64,000 nt of DNA, from contig NZ_VYQF01000001.1 of assembly GCF_008710285.1 (NCBI RefSeq), positions 62,001-126,000 on the forward strand. Reading direction: 5' to 3'. This document shows, one piece after another, positions 36,339 through 46,019 of this stretch; the stretch's first letter is position 1, and each line of letters opens with the position of its first letter. Below the pieces are notes generated by a model. The model did no database searches. It was given only the letters and a program-made list of their open reading frames with translations, and had not been told where the DNA came from. The translations under genes were made by a program, and so were the position numbers. This DNA comes from Ginsengibacter hankyongi (lineage in GTDB: Bacteria > Bacteroidota > Bacteroidia > Chitinophagales > Chitinophagaceae).

Positions 36339-37082
36339 GGCGCAGCGGAACATTTTGTTTTTTAATAATCAGCTCCGCATCCTTAATTGATGGCGGAAAG
36401 TAATTCATGACATTATCTTCACTATTTTACGAGCGTTACATTAAGGCTGAATTTTGTCCGATAACAGTCTAACTCAACAGCTGCTGCAACAATTTGAAAA
36501 ATGTTCCTGCTTAAAAATTCCTAACCGAAAAAGCAATCATTTACTCAACAAGTATTTTTATTATTTAAAAAGAGTTGTGTTATTAAACCCTTCTAACAAA
36601 ATGTAAAACAAATTTACCATCCGGCGCAGGTAGGCAGAATCGACGTTCTTAGCATTTTATTATATGATTTTAGCAAACAAATGTTTTTTTCCTGCGCCGG
36701 CATGAATAGCAGACTTCGACATTAGAATTTTTCTATTGTACGGAATTGGTGGGCCTTTAACGATGAGTTTCCGCTTTAATTAATTTTTTTAGCATAAGCA
36801 GAAAACCTGCGCCGGCTGCATCGGCATGCTTAAAATATTCATTAACAACAATCGGGGATTGCGAGGGGAAAGAATTATTGTTACCTCTAATAAAAACATA
36901 CCGGAACAACAAAAGTAAGCTGAATAAGCAAAGCCGGTTTGCTTAATATTTTCAGGTGTTAAATTTTGCATTTTAACCAATAATTAACCTATATTATCTT
37001 TTAAAGTTAAAATTCTTGGCCAGATGGAATATATACGATAACCTTTCGACAGAAGTTTTTTACAAGATTGCTAAAAACTGAT
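36339..37082. other. Gene-poor stretch with three copies of a CCTGCGCCGG decamer
   Basis: I see no convincing gene. A 10-base GC-rich word occurs three times in otherwise AT-rich DNA: as CCGGCGCAGG at 36621-36630 and as CCTGCGCCGG at 36691-36700 and 36806-36815. The first two form an inverted pair 60 bases apart. The promoter of the AraC-type gene must lie at the right end. Confidence 0.45.
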
Positions 37083-37952
37083 ATGAAACCACAACTATTG
37101 AAAGTATCTGCTGAACCCGCATGTTCCTTCAGCGTTAGACAAGACAGGGTCCCTTATGTAAATAACCGTTGGCATTACCATCCTGAAATTGAATTGATTT
37201 ATTTTAAGGAGGGGCGCGGAACTCAATTTATAGGCGACAGTATCAGCCTCTTTAATTCAGGCGATGTGATTTTAGTAGGCGCCAACCTTCCCCATTACTG
37301 GAGTTTTGATGAAACGTATTTTAATTCTCCAATCGAGGAACCGAATGTATTTGTCACTCACTTCTGCGATTATTTTTGGGGAAAGGATTTTTTGACCATT
37401 CCTGAAAACCTGCCCATAAAAAACATTTTGGAAACCGCTAAAAGAGGGATACAAATAATGAGGCCAACAAGACAATTTATCGGAAATCTTTTAGAGAAGA
37501 TGCTTATATCAGATGGGTGCAATAAAATAATATTAATACTCGAAGCGCTCGTTAATATTGCTCATTCCGGCAATTATAAAATACTCTCATCCATTGGATT
37601 TCAATATAATGTCCATCAAACAGGAAATGACCGGATCAATTCCATTTATGAATTTTCTTTAGCGAATTACAAGAGAAAAATTCTAATGGAAGAAGCAGCA
37701 GCGATAGCCTGCATGAGTCCCAATTCTTTCTGCCGGTATTTTAAATCCAAAACAAGAAAAACATACTCCAATTTCCTGATTGAAATCAGGGTTGGGATTG
37801 CCTGTAAATTATTGATTGGGAATAATTTAAGTATAAAGCAAATTTGCTTTGAAAGTGGGTTCAATAACTTTGCAAGCTTTCACAAATATTTCAAAATGAT
37901 AACTGGCAAAACTCCGTTGAATTATCAAAGAGAGTTTATCTCAAAAAATTAG
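37083..37952 (+). CDS. AraC-family transcriptional regulator with cupin-type sensor
   Basis: The 289-residue protein has an N-terminal cupin-like ligand domain (NNRWHYHPEIELIYFKEGRGTQFIGD in parts, then GDVILVGANLPHYW) and a C-terminal double helix-turn-helix (about 190-285) with ACMSPNSFCRYFKSKT and the signature ESGFNNFASFHKYFKMITGKTPLNYQ read in parts. The ATG at 37083 is chosen; the frame opens five codons earlier with TTG. It lies about 1 kb downstream of the rhamnosidase group and may control it, but no shared operator was found. Confidence 0.92.
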   Translation: MKPQLLKVSAEPACSFSVRQDRVPYVNNRWHYHPEIELIYFKEGRGTQFIGDSISLFNSGDVILVGANLPHYWSFDETYFNSPIEEPNVFVTHFCDYFWGKDFLTIPENLPIKNILETAKRGIQIMRPTRQFIGNLLEKMLISDGCNKIILILEALVNIAHSGNYKILSSIGFQYNVHQTGNDRINSIYEFSLANYKRKILMEEAAAIACMSPNSFCRYFKSKTRKTYSNFLIEIRVGIACKLLIGNNLSIKQICFESGFNNFASFHKYFKMITGKTPLNYQREFISKN

Positions 37953-38394
37953 CGTCGGATGGTTACCGTGGGAATCTAACCTACTAAATATACCTTTAGG
38001 ATCCTGGCACCGTGAGCTCATTTGGCTAGAAGGATATATGTTGGATAATACGCATCATAAAGCATCTATATTCATGAAGCATTTATCCTATTCCCATTAT
38101 TGAATATATGGAAGCAGTTGGTACAAGATTTTACTTTACGAATATTACAATAAGTGCAAAATTATTTTATGATTTATTCATTAGATTCCTTCAAAAAAAC
38201 TTCCGCAGGGTAAATGTAGAAGCTCATGAAGATTAACCTTCAAAGAATTAATTACATCGCTGAGTACAATTCTTTCTAAAAATGGGTTGAATACATGTTT
38301 TACCGGTGGGGCCTTCATCAAGATATTTAGTTGTTTTAAACCCCAGTGAGCATCTATTTAAATGATTTATGAATGGATACACTTTCCTTTAAAT
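37953..38394. other. Gap with an unidentified coding remnant
   Basis: From 37951 to 38103 a frame without a start codon reads on for 50 residues, including ELIWLEGYMLDNTHHKASIF and ending SYSHY. It begins inside the last codons of the AraC gene. Its composition looks like real protein, but I do not recognise it, so it is probably a 3' fragment of a lost gene. The rest of the gap shows nothing. Confidence 0.4.
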
Positions 38395-38421
38395 AAAAAA
38401 GGCTGCCCTTTAAGACAACCT
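38395..38421 (-). terminator. Rho-independent terminator of the His-rich protein gene
   Basis: On the minus strand AGGTTGTC, a 6-base loop and GGCAGCCT pair over 8 positions with two G-U pairs. They are followed by TTTTTT. It lies 25 bases after the stop codon of the gene at 38446. Confidence 0.75.
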
Positions 38422-38445
38422 CTTTAAGTATCAGTTTAAGAGAAA

Positions 38446-38673
38446 TTATTTAGTTGTTTCCTCTTTCTCATTCATTTTCTTCTCTCTCTTAGATTTTTCT
38501 TTTTTATCTTTTTTCCTATCTGCTTTTGAATCTTCTTTCTTCATGTGTTTGTGATGCTTTTTATGATGCATTGCAGTAGAATGATGATGCTTAGATTTAG
38601 TGCTTTCCTGGCTGAAAGCAGAGAAGGAAATAACAAGAGCACAGATAGCAATTAATAAACTTTTAATCTTCAT
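38446..38673 (-). CDS. Small exported His/Lys-rich protein
   Basis: A 75-residue protein with a signal peptide (MKIKSLLIAICALVISFSAFSQ in parts). It is followed by a His cluster (HHHSTAMHHKKHHKHMKK) and a tail of alternating Lys, Arg, Glu and Asp. The His cluster could bind nickel, zinc or copper in the periplasm. No named family is recognised. It has its own terminator and is probably monocistronic. Confidence 0.7.
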   Translation of the reverse strand: MKIKSLLIAICALVISFSAFSQESTKSKHHHSTAMHHKKHHKHMKKEDSKADRKKDKKEKSKREKKMNEKEETTK

Positions 38674-38850
38674 GATGTTTAAATTTTAGTGTTAATTTTT
38701 TTATTTACAATACACCAGTGCTCGTGTATCTAACAATATGCCACATTTTTTTACCGGAGTTTTATATGCATTGCTTCACGAATGGCCGATAATATACATA
38801 TCGGGGAATGGGACTGAAACCTCGCGGGGCTTAGTTAATGAGTTGAATTA

Positions 38851-39234
38851 TTAGTCCCTGTCATCATCACGGTATATCCTATGGCGCCTTGATTCTCTTC
38901 CCCAAGATCTGCAAGAATGATCTTCCCATCCTCTTTGATTACCGCGTGGATAATCGTATTGATTTCTCCTCATATCTCCTCTCTCCTGATTATCTCTGTC
39001 TTTATGATATCCGTAGTCATTTTGATTATTCCGGCTATTCCATTGATTATCGCTATAACCTCCATTACCATCACGAGAGTGTTGTGAATATTGATCACGA
39101 TTGTATCCGCCACTTTGTTGCGACTGGTATCCGTTACCATCAGTTTGATCGTTGCTTTGTCGACGGTGACCGGATTGTGCAAATCCAGTGGTTAAACAAC
39201 CAGCAAAGAATACTAGTGTAATAATTTTTTTCAT
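38851..39234 (-). CDS. Small exported Gln/Asn/Arg/Tyr-rich low-complexity protein
   Basis: A 127-residue protein with a signal peptide (MKKIITLVFFAGCLTTGFAQ). The mature sequence is almost entirely Gly, Asn, Gln, Asp, Ser, Tyr and Arg and turns strongly Arg-rich at the C-terminus (RESRRHRIYRDDDRD). It is probably disordered. Such composition favours phase separation or binding to anionic surface polymers, which is speculation. It neighbours the His-rich exported protein. Confidence 0.65.
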   Translation of the reverse strand: MKKIITLVFFAGCLTTGFAQSGHRRQSNDQTDGNGYQSQQSGGYNRDQYSQHSRDGNGGYSDNQWNSRNNQNDYGYHKDRDNQERGDMRRNQYDYPRGNQRGWEDHSCRSWGRESRRHRIYRDDDRD

Positions 39235-39443
39235 AATTGTATTTTTAAGATTGGTGATTTAATACGTATATGACAATGCATTTATGAGTATGTTTACCAA
39301 TGAAACGTTAATACAGAATTGCTACAGAATCGAGCATAGATCAGGATTTTGGTTAACGTCATAGAGAGAATATTAAAATGTCTGAAAGACAAGGTTAGGG
39401 CCGGTAATGTAATATGCAGGTCCCAGCAATGAACTGTATGAGA

Positions 39444-39990
39444 TTAAGCAGGTAGGTTTATAATAAATTCAGATCCTTCCCGTTCAATTGTACTTACCCT
39501 AATTTCACCGCCATGTGCTTTGAGATATCATAGCTCAATGATAAACCTAACCCTGTTCCTTCACCAGTTGGTTTTGTGGTAAAAAATGGCTGGAAGATTT
39601 TATCTATTACTTTTTGTGGGATGCCATTACCATTATCCTTCACTGTTAGTATTACTTTATCGCCTTCCTTCTTTGTAGTTGCGGAAATCGTGGGCTCATA
39701 TCCGTTAGGCTGTTGTTTTGCTTTTTCATTTATTGCATAAAATGCATTGTTATATAAATTCAATAATACTCTTCCAATGTCCTGCGGAACGATGTCGATC
39801 TTTCGAATGCCATTATCAAAATCTGTTTTAAAGCCTGCGTTGAACGGTTTATCCTTTGCTCTTAGTCCATGATAACTTAACTGCAAATATTCGTCAGCCA
39901 AAGCATTAATATCTGTTGGTTCTTTTACACCTGTGCTTATCAGTGAGTGTTGCAGCATACCTTTACAATAGCATCTGCACGCTTGCACGC
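39444..39990 (-). pseudogene. Broken sensor histidine kinase, C-terminal half with two frameshifts
   Basis: Reading leftward, the catalytic half of a soluble Bacteroidota kinase is recognisable: KRADAIVK, then GMLQHSLISTGVKEPTDIN, LLNLYNNAFYAINEKAK, VKDNGNGIP, FFTTKPTGEGTGLGLSLSYDI, then KAHGGEIRVSTIEREGSEFI. These pieces lie in three frames. One base is missing near 39966 and another near 39522, and the final part ends at a stop at 39444-39446. Everything before KRADA, including the sensor domains, is absent, because the sequence switches abruptly to the element relic at about 39992. Confidence 0.85.
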
Positions 39991-39992
39991 AC

Positions 39993-40484
39993 AATTTTAA
40001 TGGGATTCAACCAGGAATGGATAAGGCGGCAGGGTGACTTTTTCGTGGAATCACCGATCAACTTTTTAACGGCTATTATCTGGTTTCTTCGCCGCTACCA
40101 GAATGGTGAATTTTGCACTCTTTCCCACGTCATCGAGTTAAAGCAGGTTGAATATGATAAGCTGTTTACCGTCTTAAAAACTGAAAAGGAAATTGAGGTG
40201 CTAATCAATCCTTTTGTAACGGCTTATGTCAATGATGTAATGGAACAGTTAGAAGGAAAGATAGCGACCGCGAAAGTAGCCATGGCCCGATTATCTTCGC
40301 CGCAACTTATTACGTGCTCTCAGGGAACGACTTTACATTGGATATTAATAATCCACAAGCACCTAAGATCGTTTGCATGGGTAACAACCCACAGAAGCTG
40401 CAGGTATATGGGGCTGTGCTTTCGTTATACATTTCCCGGCTGATCAAAATGGTAAATAAGAAAGGGAACCTGAAAAGCAGTTGA
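39993..40484 (+). pseudogene. Relic of a conjugative-element coupling protein (TraG/MobC-like)
   Basis: The plus strand encodes the middle of a type IV secretion coupling ATPase of Bacteroides-type conjugative elements: WIRRQGDFFVESPINFLTAI, HVIELKQVEYDKLF, VLINPFVTAYVNDVMEQLEG, ARLSSPQL, then after a one-base loss near 40307, YYVLSGNDFTLDINNP, KIVCMGNNPQKLQVYGAVL and SRLIKMVNKKG. It stops at 40482-40484. The N-terminal membrane part, Walker A and C-terminus are missing. It marks the site of a lost integrative conjugative element. Confidence 0.85.
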
Positions 40485-40796
40485 TTTTATCAACCGCATC
40501 TTTGACGTTTTTCTATTGGACTATTCTGCGTCCGCCACTTTAAATCTTCAAAATAAAAGCATCAACAATAAACTAAATATATGTTTAAATTATAAAATTT
40601 AGAAATTATACCGATTTTATTTAAAACCATGTACAACCAGTTTAATACCAGAAATAATATTGATCATTTTTTAGAACTATGCGAAAGGCTGTTAGTAGTG
40701 CCAGCCTCTCGCATAGAGACAAAATTTAATAAACAGCAATCAGTATCAATTAAATAAATGCCTCAGTTCTCCTTCGATTAAATGAATTTCAAAAAA
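40485..40796. other. Gap between element relic and SusD gene
   Basis: Apart from the hairpin at 40677-40716 I see no gene or clear remnant. The first hundred bases may be further decayed coupling-protein sequence, but no motif is readable. Confidence 0.4.
40677..40716 (-). terminator. Strong hairpin ending the SusC/SusD transcript
   Basis: Arms of 15 bases (CTATGCGAAAGGCTG at 40677-40691; CAGCCTCTCGCATAG at 40702-40716) pair with a single mismatch around a 10-base loop. It lies 80 bases beyond the SusD stop on the minus strand. The tail is A/T-rich without a long T-run, so it may also act as an mRNA-protecting stem. Confidence 0.7.
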
Positions 40797-42497
40797 TTAC
40801 CAACCGGGATTTTGCTTTAATCCCGGGTTGAGGTTCAGTTCAGTTTCAGGAATTGGCCATAAATAATCACGGTTCTTATTGAAGTTTGGCCGAATCAACA
40901 CTCGGTAATCACTGGATGGAGAACCTACATAATTTGTCTCATCATATACCGGATCTCCAAAGGAGTCAAATGCTACATCAGGATATTGACTATATTCCCC
41001 CAAAAGTGGTCTGCCGAAAATAGGTCTGGTCATAATTACTTCTGCCCGTTTCCAGCGAAGAAGATCGTCCCAGCGCAAGTTTTCGTTCCAAAGTTCAATT
41101 TTGCGCTCATAACGCACAAGATTCCTCATTTCGGACTGGCCTAATGCTACAGTTACTATGGGCATGTGCACATCGCTACGCCCCCGTACCAGGTTGATAG
41201 CGTTTAAACAATCAGCATCAATCTGATTCAGTTCAATCTTTGCTTCGGCATAGGTTAATAATACTTCTGCATACCGGCATAGCATGAATGGCGTTTCACA
41301 CTGGGTCAGACTGCCTAAGTACTTGAAATCGTAATATTTACGCACCAAATAACCGGTAAATGAAGTAAATACAGTGGATGCATAACTATCCAGATTCTTT
41401 ACCGACACGCCTTGACTGTTCAATGTAGTGGGTTTATCCGCACGTGTTTCATAAATGTAACCATTCCACATATCTCCTGGCAGCACAAAACAATAACGCA
41501 GGCGTGGATCACGGTTATCATAAGGCTTTGACTTGTCATAAAGGGGAGATTTACTTATGTCCAGTCCGTCAGTGCATTGATAAGAATCTAGCATATTTTG
41601 GGTTGGTACAATGGTTGTATAACCACCAGAAACAGAACGGGCAGATGTATATTGAGGAAAAGCCGTTGCATTACCCGCAGTATAAAGGTGCATATTTGTC
41701 AAAATTTGCTCCGTATTGGCTGGGCTATTTAAGATGGCCTCTGTAAATAAAGTTGAATAATTAGGCATCAAACTGTATTGCTTGGAATCGATAACAATTT
41801 TTGCGGCGGCGGCGGCTGTAGCCCAGTCATTATTTTGTAGGGCAGCACGTGCTTTGTAGGCCATAGCTGCACCAGCTGTAACACGCCCCAGTGTTTTCAC
41901 CGCGGAGCCGGTTAACAAAGCGTAGGATTGATCAAAGTCTGCGTAGATTTTTTTCAACACTTCAGCCCTGGGAGTACGCGTAACAGACTTTCCTTCTCCA
42001 ACTGAGGAAACAGGTTTATCAAGATAGACCACGTCACCGAACATATTTGTCAGACGCAGATAATAGTTCGCACGCAGGAAATAAACTTCACCTTCGAACT
42101 GTTTGATTTTGTCAGCAGTCAGTGCACTTTTATTTTCTTCAATCTTTTGTAACATCAGGTTACATTGAGCAATTCCCTGGTACATATTGAGCCATAGAGT
42201 CCTGAAATGTCCTTCTTTGAAATCCAGGACAGACATCATCACATTTTGTGCAAAACCGCCGCCACGGATGAAAACCGTTTCAGCCAATGCATCATAACTA
42301 AACTCAGGTGCAAAATAGCCGTTGTTTCCGGCTACTATAAATTTGTAACAAGCATTAACTCCTCCTTGAACTTCAGTTTCGTTGGTATAGAAAGTACTTG
42401 CAGAAGGGGAATCCAGTGGATAGCGCTCGAGCGCCTTATCACAACCAGTAAAAAGCATAAACACCATAAGGGGCATATATATTAAGTTCTTCTTCAT
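40797..42497 (-). CDS. SusD/RagB-family lipoprotein of the large PUL
   Basis: A 566-residue surface glycan-binding lipoprotein with its lipobox Cys at about residue 19 (MLFTGC-DK). Family features include the early helix NETEVQGGVNACY, GEVYFLRANYYLRLTNMFG and the C-terminal RNLVRYERKIELWNENLRWDDLLRW block, ending LNPGLKQNPGW. It starts 25 bases after the SusC stop, so the two are co-transcribed and a stem-loop follows it. It differs strongly from the SusD at 312-1862 and has its own ligand. Confidence 0.94.
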   Translation of the reverse strand: MKKNLIYMPLMVFMLFTGCDKALERYPLDSPSASTFYTNETEVQGGVNACYKFIVAGNNGYFAPEFSYDALAETVFIRGGGFAQNVMMSVLDFKEGHFRTLWLNMYQGIAQCNLMLQKIEENKSALTADKIKQFEGEVYFLRANYYLRLTNMFGDVVYLDKPVSSVGEGKSVTRTPRAEVLKKIYADFDQSYALLTGSAVKTLGRVTAGAAMAYKARAALQNNDWATAAAAAKIVIDSKQYSLMPNYSTLFTEAILNSPANTEQILTNMHLYTAGNATAFPQYTSARSVSGGYTTIVPTQNMLDSYQCTDGLDISKSPLYDKSKPYDNRDPRLRYCFVLPGDMWNGYIYETRADKPTTLNSQGVSVKNLDSYASTVFTSFTGYLVRKYYDFKYLGSLTQCETPFMLCRYAEVLLTYAEAKIELNQIDADCLNAINLVRGRSDVHMPIVTVALGQSEMRNLVRYERKIELWNENLRWDDLLRWKRAEVIMTRPIFGRPLLGEYSQYPDVAFDSFGDPVYDETNYVGSPSSDYRVLIRPNFNKNRDYLWPIPETELNLNPGLKQNPGW

Positions 42498-42522
42498 CTT
42501 TATCTTTTTTAGTTATCTATTG

Positions 42523-45500
42523 TTATAAAAATTCTATTTCCACTCCAAATGTGTAAGTTGACAGTATCGGTACATAATTATTTGTACTTTCAGGCGATTC
42601 CGGGTCTATCCCTACCGGCATTTTACTCCATGTAACAACGTTATTGCCGCTTACAAAGAATCGTACATCCGCGATGCCGGCCTTTTTCACCAGTTGAGCT
42701 GGCAAAGTATATCCTAGCTGAATATTTTTCAAACGCAAATAGGCTGCATTGATAAGCCAGAAGGAAGATGGCTGTAGGTTGTTTGACTGCTGATTAATTG
42801 ACAGGCGGGGTGTGGTTGCATTTGGATTAGGGTTTGCTTCTGACCACCGATCAAGGTGTTGTACCAGCAGTGTGGATGCATTTTGGAATGGATAAGCATC
42901 CCAACCCGCATCATAGGAATCATGTTTTCCCACTCCCTGTAAAAACAGGGCAAAGTCAAATCCTTTATAGGCAGTATATAGATCAAGAGAATAAGTATAC
43001 CGGGGAATTGGATTTCCAAGAACAACGCGGTCACTACCTGTTATTTTATTATCAGCATTTAAATCTTTATAACGAACATCCCCACCCTGCAATTTTCCAA
43101 ACTGCGCCACCGGATAAGTTCTCGCATCCTTGAAGGAAGGGAAAAGACCATCTGCTTGTAAACCGTAATAGGCATCAATTGGTGAACCTACCTGTAATAC
43201 ATGGGTGCCATTTATCTGCGGGCCAAGCCCGCCCAGATTAGTGATCTGATTTTTTACGTCAGACAAAATACCCGTAACCTTGTAATAGAATTTTCCAATG
43301 GTATTGTTGTGTGAAATAGTTATATCATAACCTTTGTTTTCTACAGAACCTGCATTTTGCTTTGGCGAGTTGGCATAACCCATTACTCCGGGGATAGCCA
43401 TATTGAGCAGAATATTTTCTGTTTGCTTCTTGAACCAGTCAAAGCTTACCTCTAGTTTTCCTTTAAAGAAAGATAAGTCGGTACCAAGGTCAATCATGCT
43501 GGTCGTCTCCCAGGTAATATCATTCAAAGCATAATTAACGGGAGCGTATCCGGGATTCAGCACACCACCAAAAACTGTGTATCGATTGGTTGCGATGTTC
43601 ATGGCAAAAGGGTAATTTGATCCCAAGCCGGATTGATTTCCCAGCTTACCCCAGGAAGCACGCAACTTACCATTTTGCAGCCAATTGATATTATTCATAA
43701 AATTCTCTGAAGAGAAGCGCCAAGCACCGGAGAAAGATGGGAAAATTCCCCATTTATAACCGTTGGCAAAACGGGAAGAGCCATCATATCTAACATTGGC
43801 TTCAAACAGGTACTTACCAGAATAGGCATAGTTCAAACGACCAAAGTACGACTGTAAAGCCCATTGGGTGGTATATCCGTTCGTAATTTGTCCGGTAGGA
43901 TCATATGCATTGATCTCTTCAAACTGCTGGAAATTATTTCCCTGCCTGCTTCCGTATAATTCATTAAAATTATTGGTAAGGTACTGGTAACCTGATAACA
44001 AAGTTATATCATGCCGACCAATGGATTTAGTATAGGTCGCCAGTGCGTTGAGATCATTTTCATTCGTTACATCCCTTGTTTCATACATACTTGCCAGTGC
44101 ACTCGGTTTATATATCACAACGCCGGTTTTGTAATCATAAAGAGATGTCTGTTTGGTAACACCCTTGTAAGCGTCAGTATTTATTTTCGGGGTGTATGAA
44201 AAAAGAAATTGCATTCCTTTAAAAGGAGTTATTTTGGTATAGATCCTCGCAAGGATTTCCTGATAATCTTCGTATCTCATGTTCAGCTTATCAAATATCG
44301 TTTGCATAGTGTGGGGTGTTCCTGCATAACTAGATCCCCAGACGCCATTTGAATAACGTGTAGGGTAGATGGCAGGTTGTCTTAGCATCCCTTCAATTTC
44401 AGTACCGGGGGCCGCATCATTTATATGCGTATTGCGAGAGGAAAGATCGAAGCCAAATTCTAAGTATTTACTTACCGTGTAACTGTTGTTGGACCTAATA
44501 CCATAACGCTTGTAGTCCGTGTTGGGTAGATTTGAATTCTGCATAGTGAAGTTCAATGAAGTATTTGAATTAAACTTCCCATTACCTACAGAGAACCCCA
44601 GGTATTGTTGGGTCTGGGCTGCGGTATTCTTATAAGTTTCCCGTATCATGTCAGAATTTGGATAGGCATCGCGATCCGTTGCATTTTTCCATGTATTGAT
44701 TTTATCAGTGCTATACACAGCCCCACCTGCAACACCTGCATCATTGCGCAAATCATTCCCGTTGGCTTCATTATAGAGCGTCATATAATCCCATGCGGTG
44801 GCATTTTTAGGAAGGTTCAAAGGCTTTGTAAAACCAACGGAACCTTTATAGGTTACCATAACCTTGTCGGATTTCCCTCGTTTGGTGGTAATCAGAATTA
44901 CACCATTTGCCGCACGTGAACCGTAAATAGAGGAGGAAGCTGCATCCTTTAGGATGGATATACTTTCAATGTCGTTCGGATCTACCGCATCTACGGAAGA
45001 AGCAACTCCATCAACTAACACCAACGGATTGTTATCATTGATAGTACCAATACCCCTGATACGAATTGAAGTGTTCTCTTTACCGGGCTTACCATTATTA
45101 GAAGTAACTGTTACCCCGGCTGCCATGCCTTGCAAAGCCTGCGAGGTCTGAAGCGTGTTTCTTCTTGCAAGTGATTCACCCTTTAATGCTACGATAGAAC
45201 CCGACAAGTTAACCTTCTTTTGGGAACCATAACCTACTACCACCACCTCGTCCAAATTACCATTTGCCCGAATAAGCTCTACGGATAATTCTTTGCCGAA
45301 AACGGGCTTTATTTCCACAGTTTGATAACCTATCCCGGAAATAACAATTAATTTACCGTGTGGTACACTAATAGCAAATGCACCATTACCATCAGTAATG
45401 ACTCCTGATGTTTCTCCTTTAATTGAAACAGAAGCACCATCCACGGCTTTTCCATCAACTGTTTTTACAGTACCCTTAATTACAGCATTTTGGGAAAACA

Positions 45501-45570
45501 CTTTTACGGTACTTAGCTGAAAGAGTAAAAAGAAAATAGTTAGTGCAAATAAAGGAGTCAATTTTTTCAT
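42523..45570 (-). CDS. SusC/RagA-family TonB-dependent transporter of the large PUL
   Basis: A 1015-residue outer-membrane importer. A signal peptide (to about VKVFSQ) is followed by a carboxypeptidase-regulatory-like domain (AVIKGTVKTVDGKAVDGASV), the TonB-box region DEVVVVGYGSQKKVNLSG, the plug with YGSRAANGVILITTKRG and a barrel ending VEIEFL. It is the first gene of the transporter transcript. A 40-base palindrome at 45706-45745, shared with the promoter of the PUL's LacI-type regulator, lies 136 bases upstream. A single further arm (TTTTCGATA) is at 45614-45622. Confidence 0.94.
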   Translation of the reverse strand: MKKLTPLFALTIFFLLFQLSTVKVFSQNAVIKGTVKTVDGKAVDGASVSIKGETSGVITDGNGAFAISVPHGKLIVISGIGYQTVEIKPVFGKELSVELIRANGNLDEVVVVGYGSQKKVNLSGSIVALKGESLARRNTLQTSQALQGMAAGVTVTSNNGKPGKENTSIRIRGIGTINDNNPLVLVDGVASSVDAVDPNDIESISILKDAASSSIYGSRAANGVILITTKRGKSDKVMVTYKGSVGFTKPLNLPKNATAWDYMTLYNEANGNDLRNDAGVAGGAVYSTDKINTWKNATDRDAYPNSDMIRETYKNTAAQTQQYLGFSVGNGKFNSNTSLNFTMQNSNLPNTDYKRYGIRSNNSYTVSKYLEFGFDLSSRNTHINDAAPGTEIEGMLRQPAIYPTRYSNGVWGSSYAGTPHTMQTIFDKLNMRYEDYQEILARIYTKITPFKGMQFLFSYTPKINTDAYKGVTKQTSLYDYKTGVVIYKPSALASMYETRDVTNENDLNALATYTKSIGRHDITLLSGYQYLTNNFNELYGSRQGNNFQQFEEINAYDPTGQITNGYTTQWALQSYFGRLNYAYSGKYLFEANVRYDGSSRFANGYKWGIFPSFSGAWRFSSENFMNNINWLQNGKLRASWGKLGNQSGLGSNYPFAMNIATNRYTVFGGVLNPGYAPVNYALNDITWETTSMIDLGTDLSFFKGKLEVSFDWFKKQTENILLNMAIPGVMGYANSPKQNAGSVENKGYDITISHNNTIGKFYYKVTGILSDVKNQITNLGGLGPQINGTHVLQVGSPIDAYYGLQADGLFPSFKDARTYPVAQFGKLQGGDVRYKDLNADNKITGSDRVVLGNPIPRYTYSLDLYTAYKGFDFALFLQGVGKHDSYDAGWDAYPFQNASTLLVQHLDRWSEANPNPNATTPRLSINQQSNNLQPSSFWLINAAYLRLKNIQLGYTLPAQLVKKAGIADVRFFVSGNNVVTWSKMPVGIDPESPESTNNYVPILSTYTFGVEIEFL

Positions 45571-45705
45571 ACAGCAATTGTTTAGTTATTTAGTTATTAT
45601 AATGCAATAAATCTTTTCGATATACCTATCTTGAAGATTAGTACATAATAAAGGTATTCTTAATCATATTACCATATTAAAAGGAAGTAAAGCAATAATC
45701 AATAA

Positions 45706-45745
45706 TATCTATCGAAAACGATTCCGCAATCCTTTTCGATAGATA
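45706..45745. promoter_or_regulatory. 40-base CpG-centred palindromic operator (susC side)
   Basis: Of the 20 base pairs of symmetry positions, 18 are self-complementary. The outer arms are CTATCGAAA (45709-45717) and TTTCGATAG (45734-45742), with a 16-base spacer. The centre, GATTCCGCAATC, is itself near-palindromic around CpG, as in typical LacI-family operators. The same design and spacing occurs at 62440-62479 in front of the LacI-type regulator. It is therefore probably that regulator's binding site controlling SusC/SusD. Confidence 0.8.
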
Positions 45746-46019
45746 TACTATTTTTTTGAAGGGGATTATTATTGGAAAAATTCAAGGGGAAGTGATAAAA
45801 AAAATGAAAACGCTTCTGGATTTATCACAATATTATTTCCATGTTAACCTCAAAGTCTTTTCCAATAGGGATCACACAAAACTACAACACCGCCAAAAGC
45901 GACTAGCTAGTGTACACAAAAATGAATAATTCTTCCTGACTGCTAATTAACGTATCACATACACCACCAGCGAATCCTCGCTCTTACTGAGTTGTTTCCT
46001 TTTTCTTTACGCCAAATGG

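Noticed and set aside
39916-40443. 175-codon plus-strand frame as an intact gene
   Set aside because: Its first 25 codons are antisense to the kinase relic and its last 45 are out of frame; the middle is only part of a coupling protein.
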